Below are positions 1-8,603 of a stretch of DNA of 64,000 nt, piece by piece. The DNA lies in contig NZ_CANNBM010000001.1 of NCBI RefSeq assembly GCF_947502895.1, forward strand, positions 434,001-498,000. The letters run 5' to 3'. Position 1 is the first letter of the stretch; each line of letters starts with the position of its first letter. Origin of the DNA: an uncultured Sulfitobacter sp. GTDB lineage: Bacteria; Pseudomonadota; Alphaproteobacteria; Rhodobacterales; Rhodobacteraceae. Below the pieces are notes generated by a model. It did no database searches and was not told the DNA's origin. It saw only the letters and a list, made by a program, of their open reading frames with translations. Both the position numbers and the translations under genes were made by a program.

Positions 1-1
1 C

Positions 2-2590
2 ACGGATGCGCCGATCTCGGGCTGGTGGCGCGATTGGGGCAAAAGCTGGTATGAGGACCATGAGATATCAATCCGGCTGACGGGGATCGACCAAGGGTCG
101 TCCAAGGATACGGGAGAATGGAGCCTCTATTACGGGGCGGACCTCATGGACTTCGAAAACGCGTCAATGGAGCTTGAGAGCGTCAATGGGTTCGATACGT
201 TTACGCTCCGTACACAGCTCGATAGCATCTACAGCGCCGATGCGTGGAACAACCGTCTGCGCAGTGAATTCCACTTGTCCTCTGACTATGCGGACCTGAA
301 CAGCCAAACCGAAGGTCTGGCCGACCCTAATGAGCAGTTACGCATTCAAACGGTGGATATCACTCCGGTTTGGACCAATCCGTACTTTAACTTTATTGGC
401 GAATACACCATTCCCGCGCTGGAATTCGATGTCGATGAAGGGATTGATGGACCTGTCAAGGTCGGTGACACCAGCTATGAAGAATTCACCATTGGATCGG
501 GCGAGTTCGACGGTGAAATCTCACGCGGAGTGTCGGCGCAGTTCAACTACATTGATCTGCCCGATTACACCTATCGCCGCTGGCCCGAGAACATCGCCTT
601 TGAACCCCAGCCTGTGTTTCAGCACACGGTTAACGACTATGTTGTTGTGCCGACCTATCGCAGCTTGGATGGGGGATCTTTCAGTTTCAATGTGATTGGC
701 GCGAGCGCGGGCTACGAAGACGTCGAGGTGTTCGCGGGCTATTTGGGCGCACCTGATTTGCCCGCAGCGATCTATGGAGAGCTGGAGGTCCGCGGCAACA
801 GGTTAGTCTACACTCCGCGCGCAGAATTCGACACGTTCCGCTTTGATTATCTCAACTACTACATCGTTGAACCTGACGGTGATGTCCAATTCAAGTCGCT
901 CGAAATCACCTCCTACGAAGGCTTCTTTTTCGGCTATGGGACTGAGACCGGAGGGTTAGAGGAAAGCTGGACCCACCCCGACTTTGGCAGTGCGGGCTTT
1001 GTCGAAACCATGTTGGACGAAACCTATACCGGATCGAGCGGAGGCGACTGGATCGATGGCGGTTGGGGTAAAGACACCCTGCGCGGCGAGGCGGGCCAGG
1101 ACTTTATCGTCGGTGGCGCTGGGGCGGATCTTTTGGAAGGCGGGGCAGGAGACGATACATTGTTCTCTGGCACAACCCTTGACGACATACGGGCTGACGG
1201 CGATGACACTGTGTCGGGGGGCATGGGCATCGACATCGCATATTTCCTTGACCGGCGCGACGATGTCACGATCGCGCGCGAAGGCACCGCCTTGCGGATT
1301 ACATCATCTGAGGGCAGTGATCTGGTGCTCTCAGATGTGGAACAAGTTGCCTTTGAAGCGGGTAACTTTGACACGCTGGTCACCTACCGTTTTGCCGAGC
1401 TTTGGGGTGAGAATATCGCCCCCGCACCCCGCGCCACCGAGACCGTGCGCGTTTACGGCACTGAGGGCGGCGGGCGCTTGATCGGCAGCAGCATTGGCGA
1501 CATCATCCACGGAGACGGGCTGCGGGCTCAGTATTTCGACACAGAGGCAAACGCCGTCTTCCGCCTGTACCAAGCCACGTTGGGCCGTGCACCCGATGCT
1601 GCCGGTCACGTCCAATGGACCACGCAGATCGCCATGGACGAGACGAGCCTTGACCAGATCGCGCAAGGCTTCGTAGGCAGTCGAGAGTTTCAGTCGCAAT
1701 ATGGCGGGCTTGATGCCTCTGCCTTTGTGACGTTGCTCTATCAAAACGTACTGGGCCGCGATCCCGATGCGGCGGGGCTTGCCAGCTGGACCAGCAACTT
1801 AGCAGGCGGAGCTTCGCGCGAAAGTGTGGTGCTGGGCTTTTCCCAAAGCCGCGAGTTCATCCAAAGCACCACTGCGGACGCGCGTTCCTTTGCGGCGGGT
1901 GCGGATCCGGCGTCGTGGTCGGATGATGTTTTCCGCTTGTACCTAGCGACGTTGGACCGCGCACCTGATATTGGCGGATTCACAGCTTGGTCGGATCGAT
2001 TGGCAGACGGCACGCCGCTTGAGGTAGTGATCGGTGGTTTTGTGAACAGCGCAGAGTTCAGCCAGACATATGGCGGCCTGACGGACGAAGCCTTCGTCAC
2101 GTTGCTATACAATAACGTCTTGGGGCGCGAACCGGACGCGGGTGGTTTGACGTCGTGGTTGCAGTTCTTGGCAGAGGGGGCCGACCGCGCCTCCGTCGTT
2201 ATGGGCTTTTCGCAAAGCCAGGAGTTTGTGATCGCCTCGCAAATGGGCCTGCGGGACTGGATTATGTCGCTGGGTGTGCACGATGAAATCGTGACTGCGG
2301 GTGGTGTGGACATGGCGTTTGGTGGAATCTTGTCGGATGAGTTTTTGTTCGCTCCCGAGGTGAAGGGGCACACGACGATTGGCGATTTCGAGCCTTGGGA
2401 CATCCTTGATCTTTCTGGCTTTGGGTATGCCAGCGACGGCGAGGCACGCGAGCACTTTGAGGTCACAACCGAAGGTCTGCGGTTCTCGGACTTTGGTGTT
2501 ATTGTGGACCTGCGGCCCGCAGCGGGCACAGCATTGTCCAGTATTGAGGATCTGAACTTGCAGTTGGGTCTGGACGATGTGTCTGTCTAA
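2..2590 (+). CDS. RTX / DUF4214 repeat protein, 5' end outside window
   Basis: The reading frame is open from base 2, so the first ATG inside the window (146) is probably internal and the gene begins upstream. The N-terminal two fifths is beta-rich with no recognised domain. Around nt 1030-1170 there are glycine/aspartate nonapeptide repeats (GGAGADLLEGGAGDDTL), typical of calcium-binding RTX proteins. Two DUF4214-type blocks follow at about nt 1555-1865 and 1925-2240; each holds two copies of a motif like VFRLYQATLGRAPDAAG with GFVxSxEF and GFSQSxEF. DUF4214 proteins in this family are usually secreted or surface-layer proteins exported by type I secretion, which is inferred here. No signal peptide can be judged because the start is missing. 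No secretion genes are adjacent. Confidence 0.8.
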   Translation, partial: TDAPISGWWRDWGKSWYEDHEISIRLTGIDQGSSKDTGEWSLYYGADLMDFENASMELESVNGFDTFTLRTQLDSIYSADAWNNRLRSEFHLSSDYADLNSQTEGLADPNEQLRIQTVDITPVWTNPYFNFIGEYTIPALEFDVDEGIDGPVKVGDTSYEEFTIGSGEFDGEISRGVSAQFNYIDLPDYTYRRWPENIAFEPQPVFQHTVNDYVVVPTYRSLDGGSFSFNVIGASAGYEDVEVFAGYLGAPDLPAAIYGELEVRGNRLVYTPRAEFDTFRFDYLNYYIVEPDGDVQFKSLEITSYEGFFFGYGTETGGLEESWTHPDFGSAGFVETMLDETYTGSSGGDWIDGGWGKDTLRGEAGQDFIVGGAGADLLEGGAGDDTLFSGTTLDDIRADGDDTVSGGMGIDIAYFLDRRDDVTIAREGTALRITSSEGSDLVLSDVEQVAFEAGNFDTLVTYRFAELWGENIAPAPRATETVRVYGTEGGGRLIGSSIGDIIHGDGLRAQYFDTEANAVFRLYQATLGRAPDAAGHVQWTTQIAMDETSLDQIAQGFVGSREFQSQYGGLDASAFVTLLYQNVLGRDPDAAGLASWTSNLAGGASRESVVLGFSQSREFIQSTTADARSFAAGADPASWSDDVFRLYLATLDRAPDIGGFTAWSDRLADGTPLEVVIGGFVNSAEFSQTYGGLTDEAFVTLLYNNVLGREPDAGGLTSWLQFLAEGADRASVVMGFSQSQEFVIASQMGLRDWIMSLGVHDEIVTAGGVDMAFGGILSDEFLFAPEVKGHTTIGDFEPWDILDLSGFGYASDGEAREHFEVTTEGLRFSDFGVIVDLRPAAGTALSSIEDLNLQLGLDDVSV

Positions 2591-3366
2591 CGTTCCGGCT
2601 ATTGGTGTTGCAGAGAAGGACGCGCGAAAACGCGGGCTTACCGTTGCCGGATCGGGACAGATCTGTTGATTTGCGTTGCGAACTGACACCTTTGGCGCTG
2701 CTGCAGCGAATGATCAATTTGTCCGCCTCTCGTCGGTTCCAGCATCGCGCAGCGAAAGTACAGTTTGGATTTGGCCTATAATATCTCGATTGAACGACCG
2801 CTTTGATGACACATGCTGCAGGGCTGCGAAAGACATGCCGCACGCGCGAGAAAATACTGCGTCAGCGAAGTGAGAAAAACGAATGTCTGAAAAGTCCGCA
2901 TTGCAGCCATCGGCGCAGAGCGCAGCGAAGGTCCGCTTTCGCCCAAAGTGTTGAGCAACATGAACGGCCCCTAGCCGACCTTTGCGCTGGCATTTCAAGC
3001 AGCGTTGCGGCGTCCCCAAAGCTGCCGTTCGTTATTTATGCAGAATTCTGGCGGCAAAGAGGTCTGCTATTCGGGTAAAGGACTGTTGCCCTCAGTTGCA
3101 ACTAAGTTCGTTAACCGCTGTTTCCCCCTCGACTACGGTCACATCGGCGGAATTGTCTGCAGTTTTCTCACCATAGCAAGCTTGAAGCGGCATGGCGGCA
3201 GTCAGGAGAGTTGCTGCGAATAACTATCGTGTACTGTCGATCTCTCCATTTTGTGGGCGCGTTGATGATAGTTCTCAGCGCTGATCAGGGAAATTATCCC
3301 ATTCACTAAAAAAGGCGGCGCGAATGATCGCGCCGCAATAGTTGGCAGGCCTGTCAGAAGGCTTTA
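2591..3366. other. Gene-poor stretch of 776 bases
   Basis: No convincing gene is seen. Short open frames on both strands lack recognisable protein character or good ribosome binding sites. The stretch is peppered with variants of one word: GAAGGTCCGCTTT (2927-2939), AAAAGTCCGCATT (2890-2902), GAACGACCGCTTTG (2792-2805) and AAGCTGCCGTTCGTT (from 3019). The first recurs exactly at 7115-7127 in another gene-poor stretch. This resembles degraded dispersed sequence rather than coding DNA. Confidence 0.45.
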
Positions 3367-3561
3367 TTATTCGGAACCAGCTACCTTTTTAACACCCTTC
3401 ACGGCCAGCTTGCCTGCGCCAACGGTGCCTTTGACGGCGGTTTTAGCGACGAACCCAGCTGTGGCACCGGTGTTGTTGGCTACTTGCTCTGTCGAGCAGG
3501 CTGACACTGTTACCATTGCGCCAACCATTGCGATGATCATCATTTTCTTTGCATTAAACAT
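3367..3561 (-). CDS. Small lipoprotein with KTAVKGTVGAGKLAVKG motif (copy A)
   Basis: A protein of about 64 residues. From the ATG at 3561 it has a lysine-containing N-terminus, a hydrophobic segment and a lipobox (VSAC), so it should be lipidated and held in the membrane. The mature part is a short Ala/Gly/Val/Lys-rich stretch carrying KTAVKGTVGAGKLAVKG near its end. A longer reading from a TTG at 3603 is possible, but the ATG at 3561 sits correctly for the signal peptide. The neighbouring minus-strand gene at 3823-4113 shares the same motif, so the two are paralogues. Function is unknown to me. AKTAVKG-type repeats suggest an amphipathic, possibly membrane- or polymer-associated segment, which is inference. 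Confidence 0.65.
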   Translation of the reverse strand: MFNAKKMMIIAMVGAMVTVSACSTEQVANNTGATAGFVAKTAVKGTVGAGKLAVKGVKKVAGSE

Positions 3562-3822
3562 GGTCTTACTCACTTTGTTTGCGTCGCTCGGTTTCATGGT
3601 CAAAGACGAACGAGGGATACGGTTTCAGGCGCGACGCCCTTCGTGCCGTATGAAACAGTCATGAAAACCTGCTTCAGTTCGTCTTTGTTGAAACCCGTAT
3701 AGCGAGAAACTTAAGGGCATAAAAACGAATATTAATTATAGTTGAGGCGAGTTTACCTCATGTATTATCGTGTCGGCATGCGATTCACCTCTTCACTTGG
3801 ACAGAGGCGGTGTCATTCGACG

Positions 3823-4113
3823 TCAGGTAGGGCAGAAATAGAGACCATCAGGACCCTTGGGTGCAACATAAGAGACCCCGACACTATCTATGCAGGTCAT
3901 TGGTGCTCTGGATGTCCGAATAGCGAGCTTGGTGCCCTTAACTGCCAGCTTCCCCGCACCTACAGTTCCCTTGACGGCCGTTTTCCCGACGAAGACAGTT
4001 GCATCGACTGCGTTCTCTGCAACTTGAACAACAGTGCAGGCCTGCATTCCCGAGAGGCTGATACCGATTGCGAGCACAAGACGGCGGCGTGATAAGGGGC
4101 GTTTGGATTTCAC
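3823..4113 (-). CDS. Small lipoprotein with KTAVKGTVGAGKLAVKG motif (copy B)
   Basis: A protein of about 96 residues read from a GTG start at 4113. A twin-arginine-rich N-terminus (SRRRLVLAIG) leads into a hydrophobic segment and a lipobox-like MQAC. The mature part repeats the motif of its neighbour almost exactly (GKTAVKGTVGAGKLAVKG). Unlike copy A it continues into a C-terminal tail with two cysteines (TCIDSVGVSYVAPKG then LYFCPT). It is divergent from the LysR gene at 4275. The GTG start is the least certain point, since no strong Shine-Dalgarno is visible. No function recognised. Confidence 0.55.
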   Translation of the reverse strand: MKSKRPLSRRRLVLAIGISLSGMQACTVVQVAENAVDATVFVGKTAVKGTVGAGKLAVKGTKLAIRTSRAPMTCIDSVGVSYVAPKGPDGLYFCPT

Positions 4114-4201
4114 TGCGGTTCATTACTTCTATATGTGCGATGCGGCGACCTGCGCATGCAAAGGTGTTAGCAGCGCACGAACAAGGGGCACGCGCAGTTT
4201 A

Positions 4202-4216
4202 AATCTTACCAAGATT
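4202..4216. promoter_or_regulatory. Inverted repeat in LysR intergenic region
   Basis: AATCTT-ACC-AAGATT is a 6-bp inverted repeat of overall T-N11-A type, the general form of LysR-family binding sites. It lies 58 bp upstream of the LysR gene and between it and the divergent mini-lipoprotein gene, where an autoregulatory LysR site is expected. The assignment is inference. Confidence 0.35.
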
Positions 4217-4274
4217 AACTACACTCAAATGAATAATATTTGTGATTGAAGCGCGTATTGCTTACGGATGAACC

Positions 4275-5204
4275 ATGGATATTACACTTGTCAAAACATT
4301 CATTGAAGTTGCAAACACCGGATCGTTTGTGGCGGCATGTGATCGCCTATTTGTAACCCAGTCGGCCGTCAGCTTGCGTATACAGCGGTTGGAAGACAGT
4401 TTGGGCCATCCCCTCTTCATTCGGTCAAAGGCAGGCGCAGTCCTGACTTCTGAAGGTAAGCAGTTTGAACGCTATGCCTTAAGCCTTCTGAAAATCTGGG
4501 AAGAAGCGCGGCAACAAATCGCAATTCCTGAAGGGTACAGCCGCGCAATATCCATCGGTGCGCAGTACTCCTTGTGGCCGCGGCTGGGATTTCGATGGCT
4601 CGATGCTTTGCAGATCAGGATGCCCGAACTCAGTGTTCATGCTGAACTGGGCATGACAGACAGGATCACGCGTTATCTGGTAGAAGGAGTCGTGCAGGCA
4701 GCTCTGCTATACACTCCGCAACTTAGACCTGGCCTGACGGTGGAGCACGCCTTGGATGACGAACTTATCCTTGTTGCATCGTATCCGGGGGCGACACTCG
4801 ATCTGAAGCGAGACTTCGTTTCAATTGACTGGGGTCCCGAATTCACCCATGCGCTGACGACCGCGCTGCCACACCTAACGGATTCGGGCCGGTCTATGGC
4901 ACTGGGAGCCTTGGCAGCCGAATATATCGTTAACAGGAAAGCCGCTGCATTTCTGCCTGCGCGGTCTGCGAAGCGTTATATGGACGAAGGAAAACTACAC
5001 CTTGTAGCAGACGCGCCACGCTTTCCGTATCCCTCTTGGGTCGTTTGGCGGAATGATCTGCCCAGCGACATTGCGGAGGCCGCGCGCGCGACTTTGGCAG
5101 AGGTCGTTCAAGCCGCTGAGATTGAACAGGAAACTGTTACGGAGGACATGGAAACGATGGAAAATTTTCAACCTGTAGAGAGTCTCGCAATTACAAACGA
5201 GTAA
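4275..5204 (+). CDS. LysR family transcriptional regulator
   Basis: A 309-residue regulator with the typical N-terminal winged helix-turn-helix in residues 1-60 (FVAACDRLFVTQSAVSLRIQRL) and a substrate-binding effector domain behind it. The DNA-binding half resembles HdfR-type LysR proteins, but the target cannot be read from sequence. It has an unusually acidic C-terminal extension after residue 280. It is divergent from mini-lipoprotein copy B and upstream of the DUF481 gene with a 128-bp gap, so either could be its target. Confidence 0.9.
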   Translation: MDITLVKTFIEVANTGSFVAACDRLFVTQSAVSLRIQRLEDSLGHPLFIRSKAGAVLTSEGKQFERYALSLLKIWEEARQQIAIPEGYSRAISIGAQYSLWPRLGFRWLDALQIRMPELSVHAELGMTDRITRYLVEGVVQAALLYTPQLRPGLTVEHALDDELILVASYPGATLDLKRDFVSIDWGPEFTHALTTALPHLTDSGRSMALGALAAEYIVNRKAAAFLPARSAKRYMDEGKLHLVADAPRFPYPSWVVWRNDLPSDIAEAARATLAEVVQAAEIEQETVTEDMETMENFQPVESLAITNE

Positions 5205-5332
5205 TTATCACCATAAGCATCAATTAAACTCGTTTAACTCACTCCACTGATGTCGATTATACCTGTCTCAGCAGAAATGCTTCCGAACGACTCTCGGATC
5301 GGATCACTTCTTTTTGGGAAAGGAATACCCCA

Positions 5333-6187
5333 ATGAACACTCTTTTGAAGTTCGCCACAGTCTCCGCATTGGCACTGATGGTTGCCGCCCCTGCGATGGC
5401 ACAGACAGCACTTACCGGCGTCGAGGCACTTAACGACCAGATCGACGACATCACCGATGATGTGAATGAAGATATCGAGCGCGGCACAGACGCTGATCGC
5501 TTTGGCCCAAACGGTGTGGCGCAAGGCTGGAAGGGCTCGTTTGCTCTGTCCGCATCCGGCACAAACGGCAACACGGACAACGGCGAAGTCTCTGGTGCTG
5601 GCCGTTTGACTTATGGCATCGGTGATTGGAACCACCTCGTAGGTTTCGCGATTGAGTACGGTGAAGCCAACGGTATCAAATCCGAAGAGAAATTCTTCAT
5701 GACCTATGAAGCCAACCGCTATTTCACACCGGAGCTTTACGGCTTTGCTGTTGGTCGCTACCAGTATGATGGCTACCTGACAGACGCTGATAACGTTGCC
5801 ATTGATGGTGACGAGACAAACGCATTCTTGGGTTTTGGACCAGGTTACCGCATCCTGAATAAGCCAAATCAAACATGGCGTGTTCAAGCGGGTCCTGGCG
5901 TTCGCTACTTTAAGGACGTCACGGGTGCTTCGGAGACCGAAGTAGGCTTCATTGCTTCCTCGCGTTATTTTTATGCGATAAACGATGTAATGTCGTTCAC
6001 AATGGACACAGACGTTCTGGGTTCTGACGTAAACACATTGGTCTCCAACGATGCGGGTATTAACTACAAGCTGTCAAACAACCTGTCGACACGGGTCAGC
6101 TACCGCACAGACTATAACACCGATCCAGTTGCTGGTGTGAAATCCACAGACAACACCATTGGTGTGTCTCTGGTTCTCGGCTTCTAA
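5333..6187 (+). CDS. DUF481 (YdiY-like) outer-membrane protein
   Basis: A 284-residue protein with a Sec signal peptide (cleavage after AMA, around residue 23) and a C-terminal phenylalanine, the usual ending of an outer-membrane beta-barrel. The body matches the DUF481 or salt-stress-induced outer-membrane family: alternating beta strands such as GSFALSASGTNGNTDNGEV, GVRYFKDV and NLSTRVSYRTDYNTD. A good Shine-Dalgarno (AAAGGA) precedes the ATG, and a strong terminator follows at 6252. It is therefore probably transcribed alone. Molecular role is not established for the family. Confidence 0.85.
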   Translation: MNTLLKFATVSALALMVAAPAMAQTALTGVEALNDQIDDITDDVNEDIERGTDADRFGPNGVAQGWKGSFALSASGTNGNTDNGEVSGAGRLTYGIGDWNHLVGFAIEYGEANGIKSEEKFFMTYEANRYFTPELYGFAVGRYQYDGYLTDADNVAIDGDETNAFLGFGPGYRILNKPNQTWRVQAGPGVRYFKDVTGASETEVGFIASSRYFYAINDVMSFTMDTDVLGSDVNTLVSNDAGINYKLSNNLSTRVSYRTDYNTDPVAGVKSTDNTIGVSLVLGF

Positions 6188-6251
6188 GGCACGGCAAAAT
6201 CAAAACTCTTCCGGTGGCTTGTGGCCTCGTAAAGCCGGAGGAGGATCAGAT

Positions 6252-6283
6252 GGGAAGGATGTTGAATTACATCCTTCCCTTTT
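6252..6283 (+). terminator. Rho-independent terminator after DUF481 gene
   Basis: GGGAAGGATGT (6252-6262), a TGAATT loop and the exact complement ACATCCTTCCC (6269-6279), followed by TTTT. It begins 65 bp after the stop codon of the DUF481 gene. Confidence 0.85.
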
Positions 6284-6450
6284 GCTGTCCAAAAGCCGCA
6301 TCTCCCGATTTTCCCTAATGCATTCGCCATACTCTCTTTATGGTTAAGTAATTTGAATTTTACTGGTTCTATATGCTCGGATAATCTCACTTACAGAAGG
6401 TCCGAAGACCGGATGCACCGCCCAAGCAAGGGTTTCTTTAAGAGACGGGA

Positions 6451-6912
6451 ATGACCATGAACTTCGCTATCAACACATGTGCCCCCACTTTTGTGGAAGA
6501 AAGCAAATTTGTCGAAGTGCTGACATCGGAGGATTTCGGTGAATTGATCGGATATCGAATTGGCGGTGGCCGTCCGGGGCCAAGCGCGGTTCTTGCTGGT
6601 GACCCAGCCTTGATCGAAGCCCTTTTCGAGCGCTTCATGGCGATTCCTACTTTGCCATGGATGTGGGGGCGTCTGCACCTTGTCTCTCTTGAGTTCATCG
6701 AGAGTGCCAATCTACACGAGTTGCAAACATGTCTTCTAGAAGTGAAAGTGGATGGGCTGATCATGCTGCCCTACGCACGGAGCGATGGAGGCCTTGATGC
6801 TGCGATTGAAGATGGTTATTGGGCAGGCCTGCGCCTGTGCAGCCAGCTTGGGATGATCGAAGGACGTGGGGTCAAACCTTCCGGAAACCAGATCACCAGA
6901 GCATTACATTGA
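6451..6912 (+). CDS. Hypothetical protein, 153 residues
   Basis: A cytoplasmic-looking protein with no signal peptide or membrane segment and no family that I recognise. It has several hydrophobic core segments (PSAVLAGDPALIEALFERF, HLVSLEFIESANL) and a glycine-rich tract (GYRIGGGRPGP). Two in-frame ATG codons, at 6451 and 6457, are both plausible: GGGA sits six bases before the second and AGAG six bases before the first. It stands alone, with a terminator upstream and a long gene-poor stretch downstream. Codon use fits its neighbours, so it is probably a real gene. Confidence 0.6.
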   Translation: MTMNFAINTCAPTFVEESKFVEVLTSEDFGELIGYRIGGGRPGPSAVLAGDPALIEALFERFMAIPTLPWMWGRLHLVSLEFIESANLHELQTCLLEVKVDGLIMLPYARSDGGLDAAIEDGYWAGLRLCSQLGMIEGRGVKPSGNQITRALH

Positions 6913-7303
6913 AATCAAACGACCCAATCGCCCCCTCAAGTTTCTCTTGAGATAGTTGTTGATGAAAAAGAAAGGCTTAGGCAGCTATGGATCAACGACT
7001 ACGCAAGCTCGCGGTATTGTAGTGATACCGCACCGGGTATTCATGCGGAATGCAGAGTTATGAACATTAGGCTCGAAGCTGCTATTCGTTCATGTCGCAC
7101 AATATCGCTAAACTGAAGGTCCGCTTTTTGTGGGGCGGACTGATATCTTCGCAACCGCAACGAAAGTCTGGTTGCCGCCAGCACTGCATTTTTCCGCCAG
7201 TGCGGCATTTGAAAATGCGGCCATTAGCAACGTGGCCGGCAAGGGTAACCTTGTCCGCAAAGCAGACAGCAACCATTGCTTCACTCGCTGACCGCAGTGC
7301 CTC
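6913..7303. other. Gene-poor stretch downstream of fabA
   Basis: No convincing gene in 391 bases. It contains an exact copy of GAAGGTCCGCTTT (7115-7127), also found at 2927, and a near copy of the AAGCTGCNNTTCGTT word (from 7076). In relatives fabB and fabI normally follow fabA; neither they nor recognisable remnants are visible here. Confidence 0.45.
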
Positions 7304-7813
7304 TCAGCTTTCGCTGAGGGCTACCTTCATGTCAGTCACCTGATAGATCACTTCGCCGTCCGCCTCCACCGTACCACTGGCCACACCCATTGTCAGGCGG
7401 CGCGTCTGGATGGCTTTGGTGAAATCAATCTTGTAGGTCAGCATCTTGCGGTCGGGGCGCACCATGCCTGTCAGCTTGACCTCGCCCACGCCCAGCGCAT
7501 AGCCGCGCCCCTGCCAGCCACGCCAGCCGAGGTTAAACCCCGTGAGCTGCCACAATCCGTCCAACCCAAGACACCCTGGCATGATCGGATTACCCGGGAA
7601 GTGACAGTCAAAAAACCACAGATCGGGCGTGATATCGAACTCGGCCACAATATGGCCTTTACCATGCGCACCGCCATCGGCGGATACCTCGGCAATGCGA
7701 TCCATCATCAGCATGGGCGGGGCTGGCAACTGCGCGTTGCCCTCGCCAAACAGCTCGCCGCGCGCGCATTTCAACAGGTCTTCTTTGTCAAAACTGGTGG
7801 GATAGTCTGCCAT
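7304..7813 (-). CDS. fabA: 3-hydroxydecanoyl-ACP dehydratase / isomerase FabA
   Basis: A 169-residue protein, the usual FabA length, read from the ATG at 7813. It dehydrates 3-hydroxydecanoyl-ACP and isomerises trans-2 to cis-3-decenoyl-ACP, the branch point of unsaturated fatty acid synthesis. The active-site pair is visible: H71 in DCHFPGNP and D85 in GLDGLWQ, matching H70 and D84 of the E. coli enzyme. It is divergent from irr, as in many alphaproteobacteria. The usual downstream partners fabB and fabI are absent from this position, so FabB, needed to extend the cis-decenoyl product, must be encoded elsewhere. Confidence 0.95.
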   Translation of the reverse strand: MADYPTSFDKEDLLKCARGELFGEGNAQLPAPPMLMMDRIAEVSADGGAHGKGHIVAEFDITPDLWFFDCHFPGNPIMPGCLGLDGLWQLTGFNLGWRGWQGRGYALGVGEVKLTGMVRPDRKMLTYKIDFTKAIQTRRLTMGVASGTVEADGEVIYQVTDMKVALSES

Positions 7814-7962
7814 GGGTCGCACTCCTGCACGTCTGAATATTGCGCCCCACCTAACACCCTGTCCGCCACCGCTGCAAGAGGCAGGCCAATGCGCGGAGCG
7901 CCCCAATAGCGGCAGGATTCACGCACCTTCCGGCCCTGTACGATCTGCCGCAGCATTTGCAA

Positions 7963-7992
7963 TTGAAAATCCCCCTTGCAAACCCCTATATT
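7963..7992 (+). promoter_or_regulatory. Candidate sigma-70 promoter of irr
   Basis: TTGAAA (7963-7968), an 18-bp spacer and TATATT (7987-7992), 26 bp before the irr start codon. The match and spacing are good for a housekeeping promoter in this AT-richer intergenic piece. Confidence 0.5.
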
Positions 7993-8018
7993 AGAGCCAA
8001 TTCGTAGTGAGGCCAAAA

Positions 8019-8438
8019 ATGTCTGAAACACAGCTGGAAACCGGAACCAAGTGGCTCGCCACTGCGGGGCTGCGCCCGACACGCCAGCGCCTGACGCTGG
8101 CGACCCTGCTGGTCGGCGATGGCCAGCACCGCCATGTCACCGCAGAAAGCCTGTTTGAAGCCGCCAAAGACGGCGGCGATAGCGTATCACTGGCCACAGT
8201 CTACAATACCCTGCGCGCCTTCTGCCATGCCGGACTGCTGCAAGAAGTCACCGTTGACGGCTCGCGCAGCTATTTTGACACCAACACCCATGACCACCCC
8301 CATTTCTTTTGGGAAGACGAGGCGCGTCTTACTGATGCCCCCTCTGACCAGTTGGTCATAGCGCAACTGCCCGACGCGCCCGAAGGCGCCGAAATCGCCT
8401 CGGTTGATGTTGTCATACGCCTGCGCAAGAAAGCCTGA
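8019..8438 (+). CDS. irr: Fur-family iron response regulator Irr
   Basis: A 139-residue Fur-family regulator. The ATG at 8019 is preceded by GTGAGG at six bases spacing, which outweighs the upstream in-frame GTG. The winged helix region includes RPTRQRLTLATLL and SLATVYNTLRAF. Residues 91-95 read HDHPH, the histidine-rich heme-binding motif that marks Irr rather than Fur. Irr represses or activates iron and heme genes in alphaproteobacteria under iron limitation. The N-terminal CP heme regulatory motif of the Bradyrhizobium protein is absent, as in other Rhodobacteraceae. It is divergent from fabA, a conserved pairing. Confidence 0.92.
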   Translation: MSETQLETGTKWLATAGLRPTRQRLTLATLLVGDGQHRHVTAESLFEAAKDGGDSVSLATVYNTLRAFCHAGLLQEVTVDGSRSYFDTNTHDHPHFFWEDEARLTDAPSDQLVIAQLPDAPEGAEIASVDVVIRLRKKA

Positions 8439-8473
8439 CGCCGCCCCCTGCCGAAACGACTGCATATTTATAG

Positions 8474-8505
8474 AAAACGCGCGGCCTGAAATTCCGGACC
8501 GCGCG
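8474..8505 (-). terminator. Probable terminator of the FKBP gene
   Basis: CGCGCGG (8478-8484) and CCGCGCG (8499-8505) pair across a 14-base loop; on the minus strand this is followed by TTTT. A second perfect hairpin, GCCCTTGG-CACAAA-CCAAGGGC at 8552-8573, lies between it and the gene and may act with it or as an mRNA end structure. No clear terminator for irr on the plus strand was found. Confidence 0.5.
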
Positions 8506-8603
8506 ATAAGTTGAAACTTCTGTATTTTTCAGCCGTATATTCTCAGGGAGAGCCCTTGGCACAAACCAAGGGCGGGGGGCAGCGCCCTTTCCCTGTAAAA
8601 TGA

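Noticed and set aside
1030..1170. Repetitive DNA as a CRISPR or satellite array
   Set aside because: The repeats are codon-level Gly/Asp nonapeptides of an RTX domain and lie in frame inside a gene.
5224..5237. TTAAAC-TC-GTTTAA inverted repeat after the LysR gene
   Set aside because: Only six AT-rich bases per arm, without T-run; too weak to call an operator or terminator.
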